NCBI GenBank assembly: GCA_964636495.1
Contig: CAZWSL010000017.1
Coordinates: 1-63,692 of the forward strand
Source of the DNA: Desulfobacula sp964636495
GTDB taxonomy: Bacteria; Desulfobacterota; Desulfobacteria; Desulfobacterales; Desulfobacteraceae
Length of the DNA: 63,692 nt
Reading direction: 5' to 3'
Below, in pieces: positions 9,638 through 19,547 of the stretch (positions are counted from its first letter, which is position 1; the number at the start of each line of letters is the position of its first letter). Position numbers and translations under genes: made by a program. A model generated the notes under the pieces. It did no database searches, was not told where the DNA came from, and saw nothing but the letters and a program-made list of their open reading frames with translations.

Positions 9638-10960
9638 ATGCATAAAACATTTTTAACGGCAAACAAGGATTTTGTGAATCTTATTAAATGGATTATTTTT
9701 TCAAGAATGGTTTTTGCTATCGTTCTGATGATTTCCTGTCTGGTTTTCTCCTCAGGAGAAAATTTATCCTTTCTGTCCGGACCGTTTTTAACACTTTATA
9801 AAATTGCAGCAGGTATCCTTGTCCTTTCAATGATATATCTTATATGGCTCAATCAATTTAATGCCAAATTTATTCTTGCCTATACACAAACCATCATTGA
9901 TACGTTTATTGTTACAATTATTATTTTTTTCACAGGCAGTTACGACAGTATTTTTACCTTTTTATATCTGGTTGTCATAATTTATACCTCCATGCTCCTG
10001 CTTCAGAAGGGCAGTTTAATTATTGCCATGATATCGTGTATTCAATACGGCATTTTAATTGAACTGGAGTATTATCAGGTGATCACACCTTATATCAGCC
10101 ATTTTAATCTTTACGACACTGTTGATGAAACCCGTATTCTTTACAGAGTTATCATTGTTTTTTCCGCCTGTTTTGCAGTCTCTGTTTTAAGTGGTATTCT
10201 TGCCCGCCAGCTGAAAATTGCAAAACAGGATTTAAAAATGACCCAGGAACATTTAAAACGGGTTGAAAAAATGGCTGCAATGGATGAGATGATTTCAGGT
10301 ATAGCACATGAAGTTAATAATCCTCTTGCGTCTTTATCAGGATCAATTCAATTGCTCAAGGAGGAAGCAGTGCCAGAATCAAGTGAAGATAAACTGATGC
10401 AGATTATCTTACGAGAGACCAACCGTCTTGAGAATATTGTAAAAGATATAAGAATGTTTGCAAAACCAGGTACAGGCAAAGCCCATGAAGTGAAGATATC
10501 AGATTCCATTGAAGAAATCTGCCAGCTTTTTTTAAATGATCCTCAATGGAAGAATAAAATAAAAATATCCATGAATTTGAAAAAAAACATCTGGATTTAT
10601 ATTGACCCGCTACATTTTCATCAAATCTTGTGGAATCTGCTTAAAAATGCTGCTCAATCAATAAATGATCACGGAAAAATAAAAATCAACCTGAATATCC
10701 ATAAAAACAGGCGTGTTTATCTTATTGTCGAGGATGATGGAATCGGCATTGAACCCAGACACTCGAATCATATTTTTGATCCTTTCTATACAAGCAAGCC
10801 TGATGGCACAGGACTGGGGCTTGCAATCATACATAGAATTATTGATGCCTATGACGGTATCATCGACTTTGAATCAACACCCGGTCAGGGTACGGTTTTT
10901 ACAATACTGTTTAATCGTGCCATGTCAAAAAATATGCTGACCGGCCAATCAATATCTTGA
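9638..10960 (+). CDS. PilS-like membrane sensor histidine kinase
   Basis: A 440-residue two-component kinase with about six membrane helices in residues 20-190, a linker coiled coil (about 190-215), the H box GIAHEVNNPLASLSGSIQLL with His224, and a HATPase domain (NLLKNAAQSI, DDGIGIE, GTGLGLAI). The extended H box is typical of PilS/NtrB-like kinases. It starts 4 bp after pilC, so the two are probably co-transcribed. The expected NtrC-type regulator PilR does not follow; the next gene is lysS. No periplasmic ligand domain is seen. Confidence 0.85.
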   Translation: MHKTFLTANKDFVNLIKWIIFSRMVFAIVLMISCLVFSSGENLSFLSGPFLTLYKIAAGILVLSMIYLIWLNQFNAKFILAYTQTIIDTFIVTIIIFFTGSYDSIFTFLYLVVIIYTSMLLLQKGSLIIAMISCIQYGILIELEYYQVITPYISHFNLYDTVDETRILYRVIIVFSACFAVSVLSGILARQLKIAKQDLKMTQEHLKRVEKMAAMDEMISGIAHEVNNPLASLSGSIQLLKEEAVPESSEDKLMQIILRETNRLENIVKDIRMFAKPGTGKAHEVKISDSIEEICQLFLNDPQWKNKIKISMNLKKNIWIYIDPLHFHQILWNLLKNAAQSINDHGKIKINLNIHKNRRVYLIVEDDGIGIEPRHSNHIFDPFYTSKPDGTGLGLAIIHRIIDAYDGIIDFESTPGQGTVFTILFNRAMSKNMLTGQSIS

Positions 10961-11059
10961 CATTTTCAAGCTAAATAGGCTATTTTAATTTGTTTTAAGT
11001 TTTATCAGCAATTATTAAATTTCTTGTAATACCAAACAGAACAGTTAGGGCAGAAAATT

Positions 11060-12547
11060 ATGGACAAAGAAAGCAGACTGATGCAGATGAGAAAAGAGAA
11101 AATTTCTCAATTAATAGAGCAGAATATAAATTTATACCCCAATAATTTCAAGCCTTCATGCACGATTGAAGAAGTAAGAAAAATTATTAAAGAGAATCCA
11201 GACTCACTTGGTGAAAAAGGAGAGCAGTTCTCCATGGCCGGGAGAATGATGGCTGTCAATAAAATGGGAAAATCCTCTTTCATACGGTTTAAACAGGGTG
11301 CAGAACAGTTTCAGGTATATTTACAGAAAAACAGAGTTGGAGATAACAGTTATTCTCTTTTTAAAAAACTGGATATTGGTGACTTTGTCGGTGTAAAAGG
11401 TCCTGTTTTCAAGACAAGAACAGGCGAGTGGACCATGCTGTGCAATGAATTCAGCCTGTTGTCAAAAGCGATAAGACCTCTTCCAGAGAAATTCCACGGT
11501 ATAAAAGACCCTGAAAAACGCTACCGCCAGAGATATCTTGATCTGATTATGAATGATAATTCAAGACAGATATTTATAAAAAGATCTAAAATTATAGCTC
11601 TTATGAGACGGTTTTTTGAAGAAAAAGGGTTTATGGAGGTTGAAACACCAATGATGCAGCCCCTTGCGGGCGGAGCAGAAGCGACTCCTTTTAAAACCTG
11701 GCACAATGCCCTCAGCATGGAGATGTTCTTGAGAATTGCTCCGGAATTATATCTGAAAAGACTGGTTGTTGGCGGTTTTGACAAAGTATTTGAAATTAAT
11801 CGAAACTTCAGAAATGAGGGGGTTTCCTCCAGGCATAATCCTGAATTTACCATGGTGGAATTTTATGAGGCTTATTCTGATTACAGTGAACTGATGGATT
11901 TAACTGAAGAGATGTTTGCGTCCATTGCACGAAGTGTTGCAGGAACCACAGAAATTGAATATCAGGGAAGGGTTATTGATTTTAAAAAAGGCTGGCAGCG
12001 TATCTCCATGATGAAATCTTTAACTGATATAGGAGGAGTTGATCCTGATATTCTGGAAGATACCCGTGCACTTCTTGAATTTGCAGCAAAAAAAGGCATT
12101 GAAATTACAAAAAAAGAGCGCCATGGTAAAATTTTAACCAAGCTTTTTGATATTCTGGTGGAGCCGGAACTTATACAGCCTACTTTTATTACAGGATACC
12201 CTGTTGAAGTATCTCCTCTATCCAGAAAAAATGATGTAAATCCTGCATTAACCGACCGGTTTGAACTGTTCATTGCAGGAAAAGAGATTGCCAATGGTTT
12301 TTCTGAAATTAATGACCCTCAAGATCAGCACACCAGGTTTTTAATGCAGGTAAGACAGAGAGATGAAGGCAATGATGAGGCCCATATAATGGATGCAGAA
12401 TATGTGGAAGCACTGGAGTATGGAATGCCTCCCACTGCAGGTGAAGGAATTGGAATTGACAGATTGGTGATGCTCCTGACTGATTCTCCCTCAATAAGAG
12501 AAGTCATTCTTTTCCCACACATGAAAAACATTGCCGGAAACCAATGA
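11060..12547 (+). CDS. lysS: lysyl-tRNA synthetase, class II
   Basis: Charges tRNA-Lys. The 495-residue protein has an N-terminal OB-fold anticodon domain (about 55-150) and class II catalytic motifs: motif 1 around RYRQRYLDLI, the TPMMQPLAGGAEATPF loop, motif 2 NRNFRNEGVSSRHNPEFT and motif 3 GIGIDRLVMLLTDS. Its stop overlaps the lolC start by 4 bases (ATGA), which indicates translational coupling with the envelope genes that follow, a neighbourhood common in Desulfobacterota. Confidence 0.97.
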   Translation: MDKESRLMQMRKEKISQLIEQNINLYPNNFKPSCTIEEVRKIIKENPDSLGEKGEQFSMAGRMMAVNKMGKSSFIRFKQGAEQFQVYLQKNRVGDNSYSLFKKLDIGDFVGVKGPVFKTRTGEWTMLCNEFSLLSKAIRPLPEKFHGIKDPEKRYRQRYLDLIMNDNSRQIFIKRSKIIALMRRFFEEKGFMEVETPMMQPLAGGAEATPFKTWHNALSMEMFLRIAPELYLKRLVVGGFDKVFEINRNFRNEGVSSRHNPEFTMVEFYEAYSDYSELMDLTEEMFASIARSVAGTTEIEYQGRVIDFKKGWQRISMMKSLTDIGGVDPDILEDTRALLEFAAKKGIEITKKERHGKILTKLFDILVEPELIQPTFITGYPVEVSPLSRKNDVNPALTDRFELFIAGKEIANGFSEINDPQDQHTRFLMQVRQRDEGNDEAHIMDAEYVEALEYGMPPTAGEGIGIDRLVMLLTDSPSIREVILFPHMKNIAGNQ

Positions 12548-13767
12548 ATTTAGAACTTTTCATAGCTGGAAAATATCTTAAGGCAAAGAGGAAAGAGGGA
12601 TTTATTTCACTTATTACCTTCCTTTCCGTTGCCGGTGTCATAGTCGGGGTAATGGCTCTGGTTATCGTTATCGCTGTTATGAGCGGTGCTGAAACTGACT
12701 TTCGAAAACGTATTTTAGGACTTGAGCCGCATATACTGGTAATGAATTACTCCGGCAGATTTGAAATATCTTCAAAAATTTTAAATCAGCTTTCCAGTCA
12801 GAAAAAAATTGAAGGCGTTTCTCCAATTCTATTTGCCCAGGCAATGATCCGTTCAAAAAACTCTTTTTCCGGCGTGATGATACGCGGGATTGAACCCGAA
12901 ACAGGATCTAACCTTATCAAAGGCTTTGGTCCTGATAAACTGAATCAGCTTCTCAATGACAAAGACTCAGATAAACACTTTCCAGGTATTATTCTTGGAA
13001 AGGAACTTGCAAGTTCAATTGGAGTGATAGAGGGTGATAAAATCATTCTTATCTCATCCAGTGGATTTATTGCTCCGACCGGTCATATCCCTTCAATGAA
13101 AAGATTTATTGTAAAAGGGACATTTGATTCAGGAATGTATGAATATGATAATGCGCTTGCCTATATTAACCTGGAAGAAGCGCAGAAACTCAGTAATGCC
13201 AGAAATAAAATTTCAGCAGTCGGCATATGGGTAGATGATGTTTTTAAGGTAAAAGAGGCAAAAGAGAATCTCTCCGTACTGTTAAACTCCCCCTTTTACC
13301 TGCGGGACTGGATGGAGATTAATAAAAGTCTGTTTTCCGCTTTAAAACTTGAAAAAACAGCCATGTTTATCATATTAACATTAATTATTCTTGTTGCTGC
13401 ATTTAACATTGCAAGTGCATTGATTATGATGGTAATGGAAAAAAACAGAGACATTGCAGTTCTCAAAGCAATGGGGGCAACAAATAAAAGCATCAGAAAA
13501 ATATTTATTTATAAGGGTATGATTATAGGCGTTATTGGCACGGTTACAGGAACACTACTTGGAATTGCAGCCTGTTCTTTTCTTAAAAAATATGACTTTA
13601 TTCAACTGCCTGATGCCTATCCATTTTCCACTCTTCCTGTTCAACTGGAAATATTAGATGTTCTGGTAATAGCAGTCAGTGCTGTTGTGATCTGCTTTCT
13701 CTCTACCCTCTATCCATCGTATAAAGCATCAAGAATGAATCCTGTGGAGGCTATCAGGTATGGATGA
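12544..13767 (+). CDS. lolC: lipoprotein-releasing ABC transporter permease LolC/E
   Basis: Inner-membrane subunit of the LolCDE machine that extracts lipoproteins for transfer to the outer membrane. The 407-residue protein has one N-terminal helix (about 22-45), a large periplasmic domain and three C-terminal helices (about 275-300, 322-347, 370-397). It carries the FtsX-type segment KNRDIAVLKAMGATNKSIRKIF. Only one permease gene is present, so it probably acts as a homodimer replacing LolC and LolE. It overlaps lysS by 4 bases and lolD by 8. Confidence 0.93.
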   Translation: MNLELFIAGKYLKAKRKEGFISLITFLSVAGVIVGVMALVIVIAVMSGAETDFRKRILGLEPHILVMNYSGRFEISSKILNQLSSQKKIEGVSPILFAQAMIRSKNSFSGVMIRGIEPETGSNLIKGFGPDKLNQLLNDKDSDKHFPGIILGKELASSIGVIEGDKIILISSSGFIAPTGHIPSMKRFIVKGTFDSGMYEYDNALAYINLEEAQKLSNARNKISAVGIWVDDVFKVKEAKENLSVLLNSPFYLRDWMEINKSLFSALKLEKTAMFIILTLIILVAAFNIASALIMMVMEKNRDIAVLKAMGATNKSIRKIFIYKGMIIGVIGTVTGTLLGIAACSFLKKYDFIQLPDAYPFSTLPVQLEILDVLVIAVSAVVICFLSTLYPSYKASRMNPVEAIRYG

Positions 13768-14449
13768 TATAATGAATCCGCTTATATCTCTTCAAAATAT
13801 TTCTAAAAGTTTTTATTCAAAAACGTCAAAAATTAACATCCTGAATCAATCCTCTTTTGAAGTTTTTAAAAGCGAATCAATTGCTGTAGTCGGATCCTCA
13901 GGCATTGGCAAATCAACACTGCTTAATATCATTGGAACACTGGACAGGCCGGATTCTGGAAATTTTTTTTTCAAGAACAGCGATTTATCATTGTTCAATG
14001 ATATTGAGCTTGCAAATTTCAGGAATACAACTATTGGTTTTGTTTTTCAGTTTCACTATCTGCTGCAGGGCTTTTCTGCCCTGGAAAATGTGATGATGCC
14101 GGGCTTAATTGCCGGTGAAAATAAAAAAAAGGTTGAAAATACTGCTGTAAATATGCTTGAAAGAGTAGGGCTCTCTTCCAGAATAACACACAGGGTTGAG
14201 GATTTGTCAGGTGGAGAGCAGCAGAGAGTTGCCCTGGCAAGAGCCCTGGTAATGAAACCTGACATACTGCTTGCCGATGAACCAACAGGAAACCTTGACC
14301 AGGCAAACAGTGAAAGTGTACACGATTTAATTGATGAATTAAATAAAGAGCTGGGTATGACTGTGATTGTGGTTACCCATAATAATAAACTGGCAGGAAT
14401 GATGCAGAAAAAAGTGACAATAGCAGATGGAAAAATAGTTCCAGTTTAA
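13760..14449 (+). CDS. lolD: lipoprotein-releasing ABC transporter ATPase LolD
   Basis: Energises lipoprotein release by the LolC/E permease. Walker A is GSSGIGKST, the signature is LSGGEQQRVALARAL and Walker B is ILLADEPTGNLD, followed by the switch His in VVTHNN. The length (229 aa) fits the LolD/MacB class. It overlaps the 3' end of lolC by 8 bases; ATG 13772 is a possible alternative start. bamA begins 47 bp downstream, so lipoprotein export and outer-membrane assembly genes are adjacent. Confidence 0.95.
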   Translation: MDDIMNPLISLQNISKSFYSKTSKINILNQSSFEVFKSESIAVVGSSGIGKSTLLNIIGTLDRPDSGNFFFKNSDLSLFNDIELANFRNTTIGFVFQFHYLLQGFSALENVMMPGLIAGENKKKVENTAVNMLERVGLSSRITHRVEDLSGGEQQRVALARALVMKPDILLADEPTGNLDQANSESVHDLIDELNKELGMTVIVVTHNNKLAGMMQKKVTIADGKIVPV

Positions 14450-14496
14450 CAGCGAATGATTGGCCAAATATAAGATCTTCAGATTAGGATTGTAAA

Positions 14497-17136
14497 ATGT
14501 TTAAATCTATTTTAAAAATAATTTTCATTATCAGTTTTCTATTTAATTTTATTTTCTGCAACAGCCTGTATGCCGGCAGTGATGTTAAGATGGCAATCTT
14601 ACCTTTCAGCGTTGATGCACAACAGGATCATGAAAAGTTAAAAAATAAAATTCCTCAATTGCTTTCAGAAAAACTTCAAGAAGAAGGTATAAAAATTTTA
14701 CTCCTTTCATCTGAAAAAAAGAGTGCTCAATGGCGTTTTTCCGAATTTCGGAAATTAGGAATAAAAACAGGCGTGGACTACATTCTGACGGGTTCTCTCT
14801 TCATAGCGGGAGAGAGTATCAGTATTGATGCAAAACTCGTAAGTGTTTATGAAGAACAGACATTTACCTCTCTTTATGCTGATGCCATGAGATTAGAAGA
14901 GCTGTTTGCCGCCGTTACAAAACTGAGCCGCGAGATTACAGGAGAAATTTTTCAGCAGCAGATTATCACAGATATTACGGTTACAGGAAACAAAAGGGTT
15001 GAAGCCGATGCAATTATGCGAATCATTGAAACAGAGCCGGGTGATTTAGTAAAACCTGAAAATATATCAAGAGATCTGAGAAAAATTTATGCAATGGGTT
15101 ATTTTGATAATGTGGTTGTGGAAAAACAGGCCCTTGATAAAGGGGTTAAACTTAACTTCCATATTACTGAAAAATCCACTGTACGGAAAGTAAAATTCAA
15201 AGGCAACCGAACCTACAAAGATGAAGAACTGCAGGAGATTGTAAACACAAAAACCGGTTCAATTTTAAATATTCATAAAATAAATTCTGATGTTGATCAG
15301 ATGAGAGCAATGTACACCCAGAAAAATTATCATAATTGCTCCATAAATTATAAAGTCATTCCGCTTGAACACTCACAGGCTGATATTGTTTTTACCTTTG
15401 AAGAGGGAAAAAAAATAAAAGTAGAAGAGATTGTTTTTAAGGGTAACAGACATTTTTCGGACAAAGATCTGAAAAAGATTATGAAAACAAATGAAAAAGG
15501 ATTTTTCTCTTTTCTTTCATCTTCAGGCAATCTTAATGACATAGAAGTCAGAAATGATGTCATACGAATTGAATCTTACTATAAAAACAATGGCTTTATT
15601 GATGCCAAAGTATCTGACCCCGAGATTAATATTGGTGAAAAATCTATCTCAATCCGTTTTAATATCCATGAGGGATCTCAGTATAAAATTAAAACGATTG
15701 ATATCAAAGGCGACCTGATTGCCTCAAGAGAAGAGTTGTTTGAAAACATTCAATCAAAAAAGGGTGAGTTGTATAACAGAGAAAATATCAGAAAAGATAT
15801 TCATACAATTTCTGATATCTATTCAAACAGAGGATATGCCAATGTAAATATCTCTCCTGTTGTCGATAAAATTGAACAGGACAAAGTGATGAGTATAACC
15901 TACTCGATCACTAAAGGGGAACCTGTCTATTTTAACAGGGTAAATATAAGCGGCAACTTAAAAACAAGAGATAAAGTTATCCGGCGGGAAATAAAAGTTG
16001 TTGAACAGGATCTGTACAGTAAGGAGAATATTCAGAAAAGTTATAAAAATTTAAACCGGTTAAATTATTTTTCTCAAATTGAGGTGCAGCCTGTTAAAAC
16101 AGCCAAAAAAAATGAGATGGATCTTGATATAAAAGTTGTGGAGAAAGAGACAGGCAGCTTTTCTGTCGGAGGTGGCGTCAGTACTGCAGAGGGAGGATTT
16201 GCATCCGGCTCAATTCAGGAGCGCAATCTGTTTGGCAGGGGACAGACGTTAAAGTTTGAGGCTACATTTTCTGAAGAGAGGGCTTTGTATAATATTAGTT
16301 TTTTTGAACCCTATGTAATGGATTCAGAAATTTCAGGCGGTGTTCAATTGTATAAAGAGGATAAAGAATTTGACTATTATGATAAAGAGGCATTCGGGTT
16401 AACTCTGAAACTGGGTTATACGCTTTATGATTATGTAAAGATTGGGATAAATTATAATCTTGAAGATTATAAAACCAAAGATATCCAGACAGATAAAACC
16501 TACATGACTGAAGGAGAATTTCTTACAAGCAATATACAACCCTATATCCAATATGACTCAAGGGACGACTTTTTTCTGCCTACAGAAGGCTCCAAACATA
16601 AACTCTCAATTGAATATGGAGGAGAATTTCTTGGAGGCGATATTGATTACACCAAGTATATTGCAGAGACAGGCGTCTTTTTTCCTCTTTTCGGGAAGTT
16701 TACCGGCGCACTCCATGCAGAAGGTGGATACCTGGATGACAGGAGTGGAACGAATACAGATATTGACAATTTAAAGTTCTATCTTGGAGGTATGCAGTCA
16801 GTTCGTGGTTTTGACAAGTATGATATTAACGGCAACACTTCCACTGATACAAAAGACAGAGGTGGTGAAAAATATGTTCAGTTTAATGCAGAAATACTTT
16901 TCCCGATTACAGAAGAGTATTCAGTTGCAGGCGTTTTCTTTTATGACCGAGGTGATGTTTACAGGATAGATGAAACTATTGATTTAATAGATCAGTTTTC
17001 AAGTGTTGGAACCGGTATCAGATGGAATTCACCAGTGGGACCGATACGGTTGGAATATGGATGGGTCATTGAAGGTAAAAATGTTAGATCGCCTGGTGAC
17101 GGACAGTTTGAATTTTCTTTTGGCGCTTTTTTCTAA
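14497..17136 (+). CDS. bamA: outer-membrane assembly factor BamA with an N-terminal FlgO/TolB-N-like domain
   Basis: Inserts beta-barrel proteins into the outer membrane. After a signal peptide (1-26, ending LYA) comes an additional domain of about 125 residues, starting VKMAILPFSVDAQQ and containing GVDYILTGSLFI and LVSVYEEQT. This resembles the TolB N-terminal/FlgO fold that senses or binds in the periplasm. Five POTRA repeats follow from about residue 153. The barrel then runs to a C-terminal Phe and includes the lid motif VRGF at 769-772. At 879 residues it is longer than the roughly 800 of E. coli BamA, and the excess matches the extra domain. skp follows after 24 bp. Confidence 0.95.
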   Translation: MFKSILKIIFIISFLFNFIFCNSLYAGSDVKMAILPFSVDAQQDHEKLKNKIPQLLSEKLQEEGIKILLLSSEKKSAQWRFSEFRKLGIKTGVDYILTGSLFIAGESISIDAKLVSVYEEQTFTSLYADAMRLEELFAAVTKLSREITGEIFQQQIITDITVTGNKRVEADAIMRIIETEPGDLVKPENISRDLRKIYAMGYFDNVVVEKQALDKGVKLNFHITEKSTVRKVKFKGNRTYKDEELQEIVNTKTGSILNIHKINSDVDQMRAMYTQKNYHNCSINYKVIPLEHSQADIVFTFEEGKKIKVEEIVFKGNRHFSDKDLKKIMKTNEKGFFSFLSSSGNLNDIEVRNDVIRIESYYKNNGFIDAKVSDPEINIGEKSISIRFNIHEGSQYKIKTIDIKGDLIASREELFENIQSKKGELYNRENIRKDIHTISDIYSNRGYANVNISPVVDKIEQDKVMSITYSITKGEPVYFNRVNISGNLKTRDKVIRREIKVVEQDLYSKENIQKSYKNLNRLNYFSQIEVQPVKTAKKNEMDLDIKVVEKETGSFSVGGGVSTAEGGFASGSIQERNLFGRGQTLKFEATFSEERALYNISFFEPYVMDSEISGGVQLYKEDKEFDYYDKEAFGLTLKLGYTLYDYVKIGINYNLEDYKTKDIQTDKTYMTEGEFLTSNIQPYIQYDSRDDFFLPTEGSKHKLSIEYGGEFLGGDIDYTKYIAETGVFFPLFGKFTGALHAEGGYLDDRSGTNTDIDNLKFYLGGMQSVRGFDKYDINGNTSTDTKDRGGEKYVQFNAEILFPITEEYSVAGVFFYDRGDVYRIDETIDLIDQFSSVGTGIRWNSPVGPIRLEYGWVIEGKNVRSPGDGQFEFSFGAFF

Positions 17137-17160
17137 ACAGAAATAATCAGGGAGATTATT

Positions 17161-17700
17161 ATGAAAAAGAGTTTTATTGTTTTAAGTATTATAATTTTTG
17201 TTTTCGGGTTCTCGGGCATAGGTTTTTGTGCAGATTCATTTAAAATAGGCATAATTAATTTTCAGCAGATTCTGGATGAATCAAGTGCAGGAAAAATAGT
17301 TAAAAAACAGCTTGAAAAAAAGAGTAAGGAGTTTAATCAAAAACTGTTTGATGAAAAGAAAGCACTGGATGAGATAAAAAAAAAAATCGAACAGGAATCA
17401 CAGATTTCAGTTTTAACTCCTGAAAAAAAACAGAAGCGTCAAAAGGAGTTTGAAACCAAGGTTAAAAATTTCAATAAAATGCAGCAGAATTTAAACAGAC
17501 AGTTTAAACAACTGGAAATGAAACTGTTCAATGAGATGCAGAAACAGGTTTTTAATTTAACAGAAGACATTGGAAAAAGAGAGCAGTATCAACTCATTAT
17601 TGCAAAAAAAACTGCCGGTATAATTTATAACCAGGACGCTTTAGACATAACAGACCAAATCATTAAAGAGTATAATTTAATTATTTCAAAAACTGATTAA
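17161..17700 (+). CDS. skp: periplasmic chaperone OmpH/Skp
   Basis: Holds unfolded outer-membrane proteins on their way to BamA. The 179-residue protein has a signal peptide (1-24, ending GFCA), the family start FKIGIINFQQIL, and a long charged, Lys/Glu/Gln-rich coiled-coil arm (about 50-145) before a conserved C-terminal strand (YQLIIAKKTAGIIY). GGGAGATT upstream provides the ribosome site. Its place between bamA and lpxD is the classic arrangement. Confidence 0.93.
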   Translation: MKKSFIVLSIIIFVFGFSGIGFCADSFKIGIINFQQILDESSAGKIVKKQLEKKSKEFNQKLFDEKKALDEIKKKIEQESQISVLTPEKKQKRQKEFETKVKNFNKMQQNLNRQFKQLEMKLFNEMQKQVFNLTEDIGKREQYQLIIAKKTAGIIYNQDALDITDQIIKEYNLIISKTD

Positions 17701-17707
17701 TACATTC

Positions 17708-18754
17708 ATGAAATTATCTGTCAAAAAAATTGCAGAAATAATAGATGCAGAAGTCATTGGAAACCATGAGTTTATTGTAGAAGGGCTGTCTCCTTTTGAA
17801 GATGCAGATTCGAACAGCATAACCTTTGCATATGAATCAAAATTTTTAAATGATCTTTCACTTACGAAAGCTCAGGTTGTTATTATCCCGGACACCGACA
17901 TCCCTGATCCAGATGAAAACGATAAAATATTGCTGCCGGTGAAACACCCCAAGATCTCTTTTTTTGATCTTGTACCGATATTCCATCCTCCCAAAAAAAA
18001 CACTCCGGGCATTCATCCAGATTCAGCTATCGGCAGGAATGTTAAAATCGGAGAAAACGCTGTTATTCAGAGAAACACGTTTATCGGTGATCATTCAATC
18101 CTCGGGGATAATGTACACATTATGCCCGGGGTCTATATTGGGGAAGATGTTAAAATCGGGGATAATACAATCATTAAACCAAATGTCACCATTATGGAAA
18201 AATCAGTGATAGGACAGAATGTTCTTCTCCATCCAGGAACAGTTGTCGGCTCTGATGGGTTCGGCTTTGCTCAAAATTCCGAAAGACACAATAAATTAAT
18301 TCATGCAGGATATGTAGAAATTGGCAATGATGTTGAGATAGGTGCAGGCAATACAATAGACCGCGGTACGCTTGGCACCACCACCATTGGTAATGGTGTG
18401 AAAACAGATAATCTTGTACATATTGCGCATAATGTTAAAATCGGAGATAATACCCTGCTGATTGCCCAGGTTGGTATTGCCGGAAGTGCTGTAATCGGCA
18501 AGAGTGTAATCGTTGCAGGCAAAGCAGGTATTTCAGGACATATTAAAATTGGAGATGGAACAATTGTAGGGCCATATGCAGGTGTGCACAGCAGTGTTCC
18601 GGAAAATCAGATTGTATCTGGCATACCCCATATGGAACATAAACGGTGGCGCAAAGTTGTCAGCATCATATCCAGGCTGCCTGAAATCAGAAAAAAACTT
18701 TTTTCCTTTGAAAAAAGATTAAAAAAAATAGAAAAAAGAGAGAATGGAGCTTAG
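17708..18754 (+). CDS. lpxD: UDP-3-O-acylglucosamine N-acyltransferase LpxD
   Basis: Adds the N-linked hydroxyacyl chain in lipid A synthesis. An N-terminal uridine-binding domain (about 1-95) precedes a left-handed beta helix built of hexapeptide repeats such as IGDNTIIKPNVTIMEKSVIG. The catalytic His region is LVHIAHNVKIG and the family GSDGFGFA segment is present. Length 348 matches LpxD. The next ATG (lpxA) follows the stop codon without a gap. The fabZ gene that often sits between lpxD and lpxA is absent. Confidence 0.95.
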   Translation: MKLSVKKIAEIIDAEVIGNHEFIVEGLSPFEDADSNSITFAYESKFLNDLSLTKAQVVIIPDTDIPDPDENDKILLPVKHPKISFFDLVPIFHPPKKNTPGIHPDSAIGRNVKIGENAVIQRNTFIGDHSILGDNVHIMPGVYIGEDVKIGDNTIIKPNVTIMEKSVIGQNVLLHPGTVVGSDGFGFAQNSERHNKLIHAGYVEIGNDVEIGAGNTIDRGTLGTTTIGNGVKTDNLVHIAHNVKIGDNTLLIAQVGIAGSAVIGKSVIVAGKAGISGHIKIGDGTIVGPYAGVHSSVPENQIVSGIPHMEHKRWRKVVSIISRLPEIRKKLFSFEKRLKKIEKRENGA

Positions 18755-19525
18755 ATGATACATCCTACTGCATTGATTGATCCTAAAGCTGAAATTGATA
18801 AAAATGTTGAAATAGGACCCTATGCAATTATCAATTCCGATGTATGCATAGGATCCGGCACGACTATCGGTCCTTACACCACGATCGAAAAATATGTAAC
18901 CATTGGAGAAAATTGTACCATTTTTCAATATGCCTCCATTGGTGGAGCACCACAGGATCTTAAATTTCATGGAGAGAAATCATATCTGACAATCGGCAGA
19001 GGCACTATTATAAGAGAATTTGTCACCATTAACCGTGGAACTGAATTTGGAGGAGGGGTTACACAGGTAGGAGAAGAAAACTATCTGATGGCATATACCC
19101 ATATTGCCCATGACTGCAAAACAGGCAGACAGGTCATTCTTGCAAATAATTCAACACTTGCAGGCCATATTATTCTCGGTGACAACGTCACCATAGGAGG
19201 TCTGGTAGCCATCCATCAATTTGTTCAAATAGGAGATTATGCATATATTGGTGGAAAATCAGCCGTTATAAAGGATATTCCACCATACGTTATTGCAGCC
19301 GGTGACCGTGCAAGCCTTCACGGATTAAATAATGTTGGATTAAAACGGAACAAATTCCCTAAATCTACCCTGCGTGAGCTTAAAAAAGCGTATAGAATAT
19401 TCTTTAGAATCGGCCTCACTGTCAAGCAGGCATCTGAACGTGTTAAAGCTGAAACTGAACAGATTCCTGAAGTACAGAATTTTATCAATTTTATTTTAAA
19501 TTCAAACAGAGGGGTTACCAGATAA
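18755..19525 (+). CDS. lpxA: UDP-N-acetylglucosamine acyltransferase LpxA
   Basis: First acylation of UDP-GlcNAc in lipid A synthesis. This hexapeptide-repeat beta helix of 256 residues has the catalytic His in YTHIAHDCKTG, and FQYASIGGAPQDLKF, both characteristic of LpxA. It begins immediately after the lpxD stop, so expression is coupled. The C-terminal helical segment (GLKRNKFPKSTLRELKKAYR) is also typical. Confidence 0.97.
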   Translation: MIHPTALIDPKAEIDKNVEIGPYAIINSDVCIGSGTTIGPYTTIEKYVTIGENCTIFQYASIGGAPQDLKFHGEKSYLTIGRGTIIREFVTINRGTEFGGGVTQVGEENYLMAYTHIAHDCKTGRQVILANNSTLAGHIILGDNVTIGGLVAIHQFVQIGDYAYIGGKSAVIKDIPPYVIAAGDRASLHGLNNVGLKRNKFPKSTLRELKKAYRIFFRIGLTVKQASERVKAETEQIPEVQNFINFILNSNRGVTR

Positions 19526-19547
19526 CCCGGAGGATAAACAAGACAGA

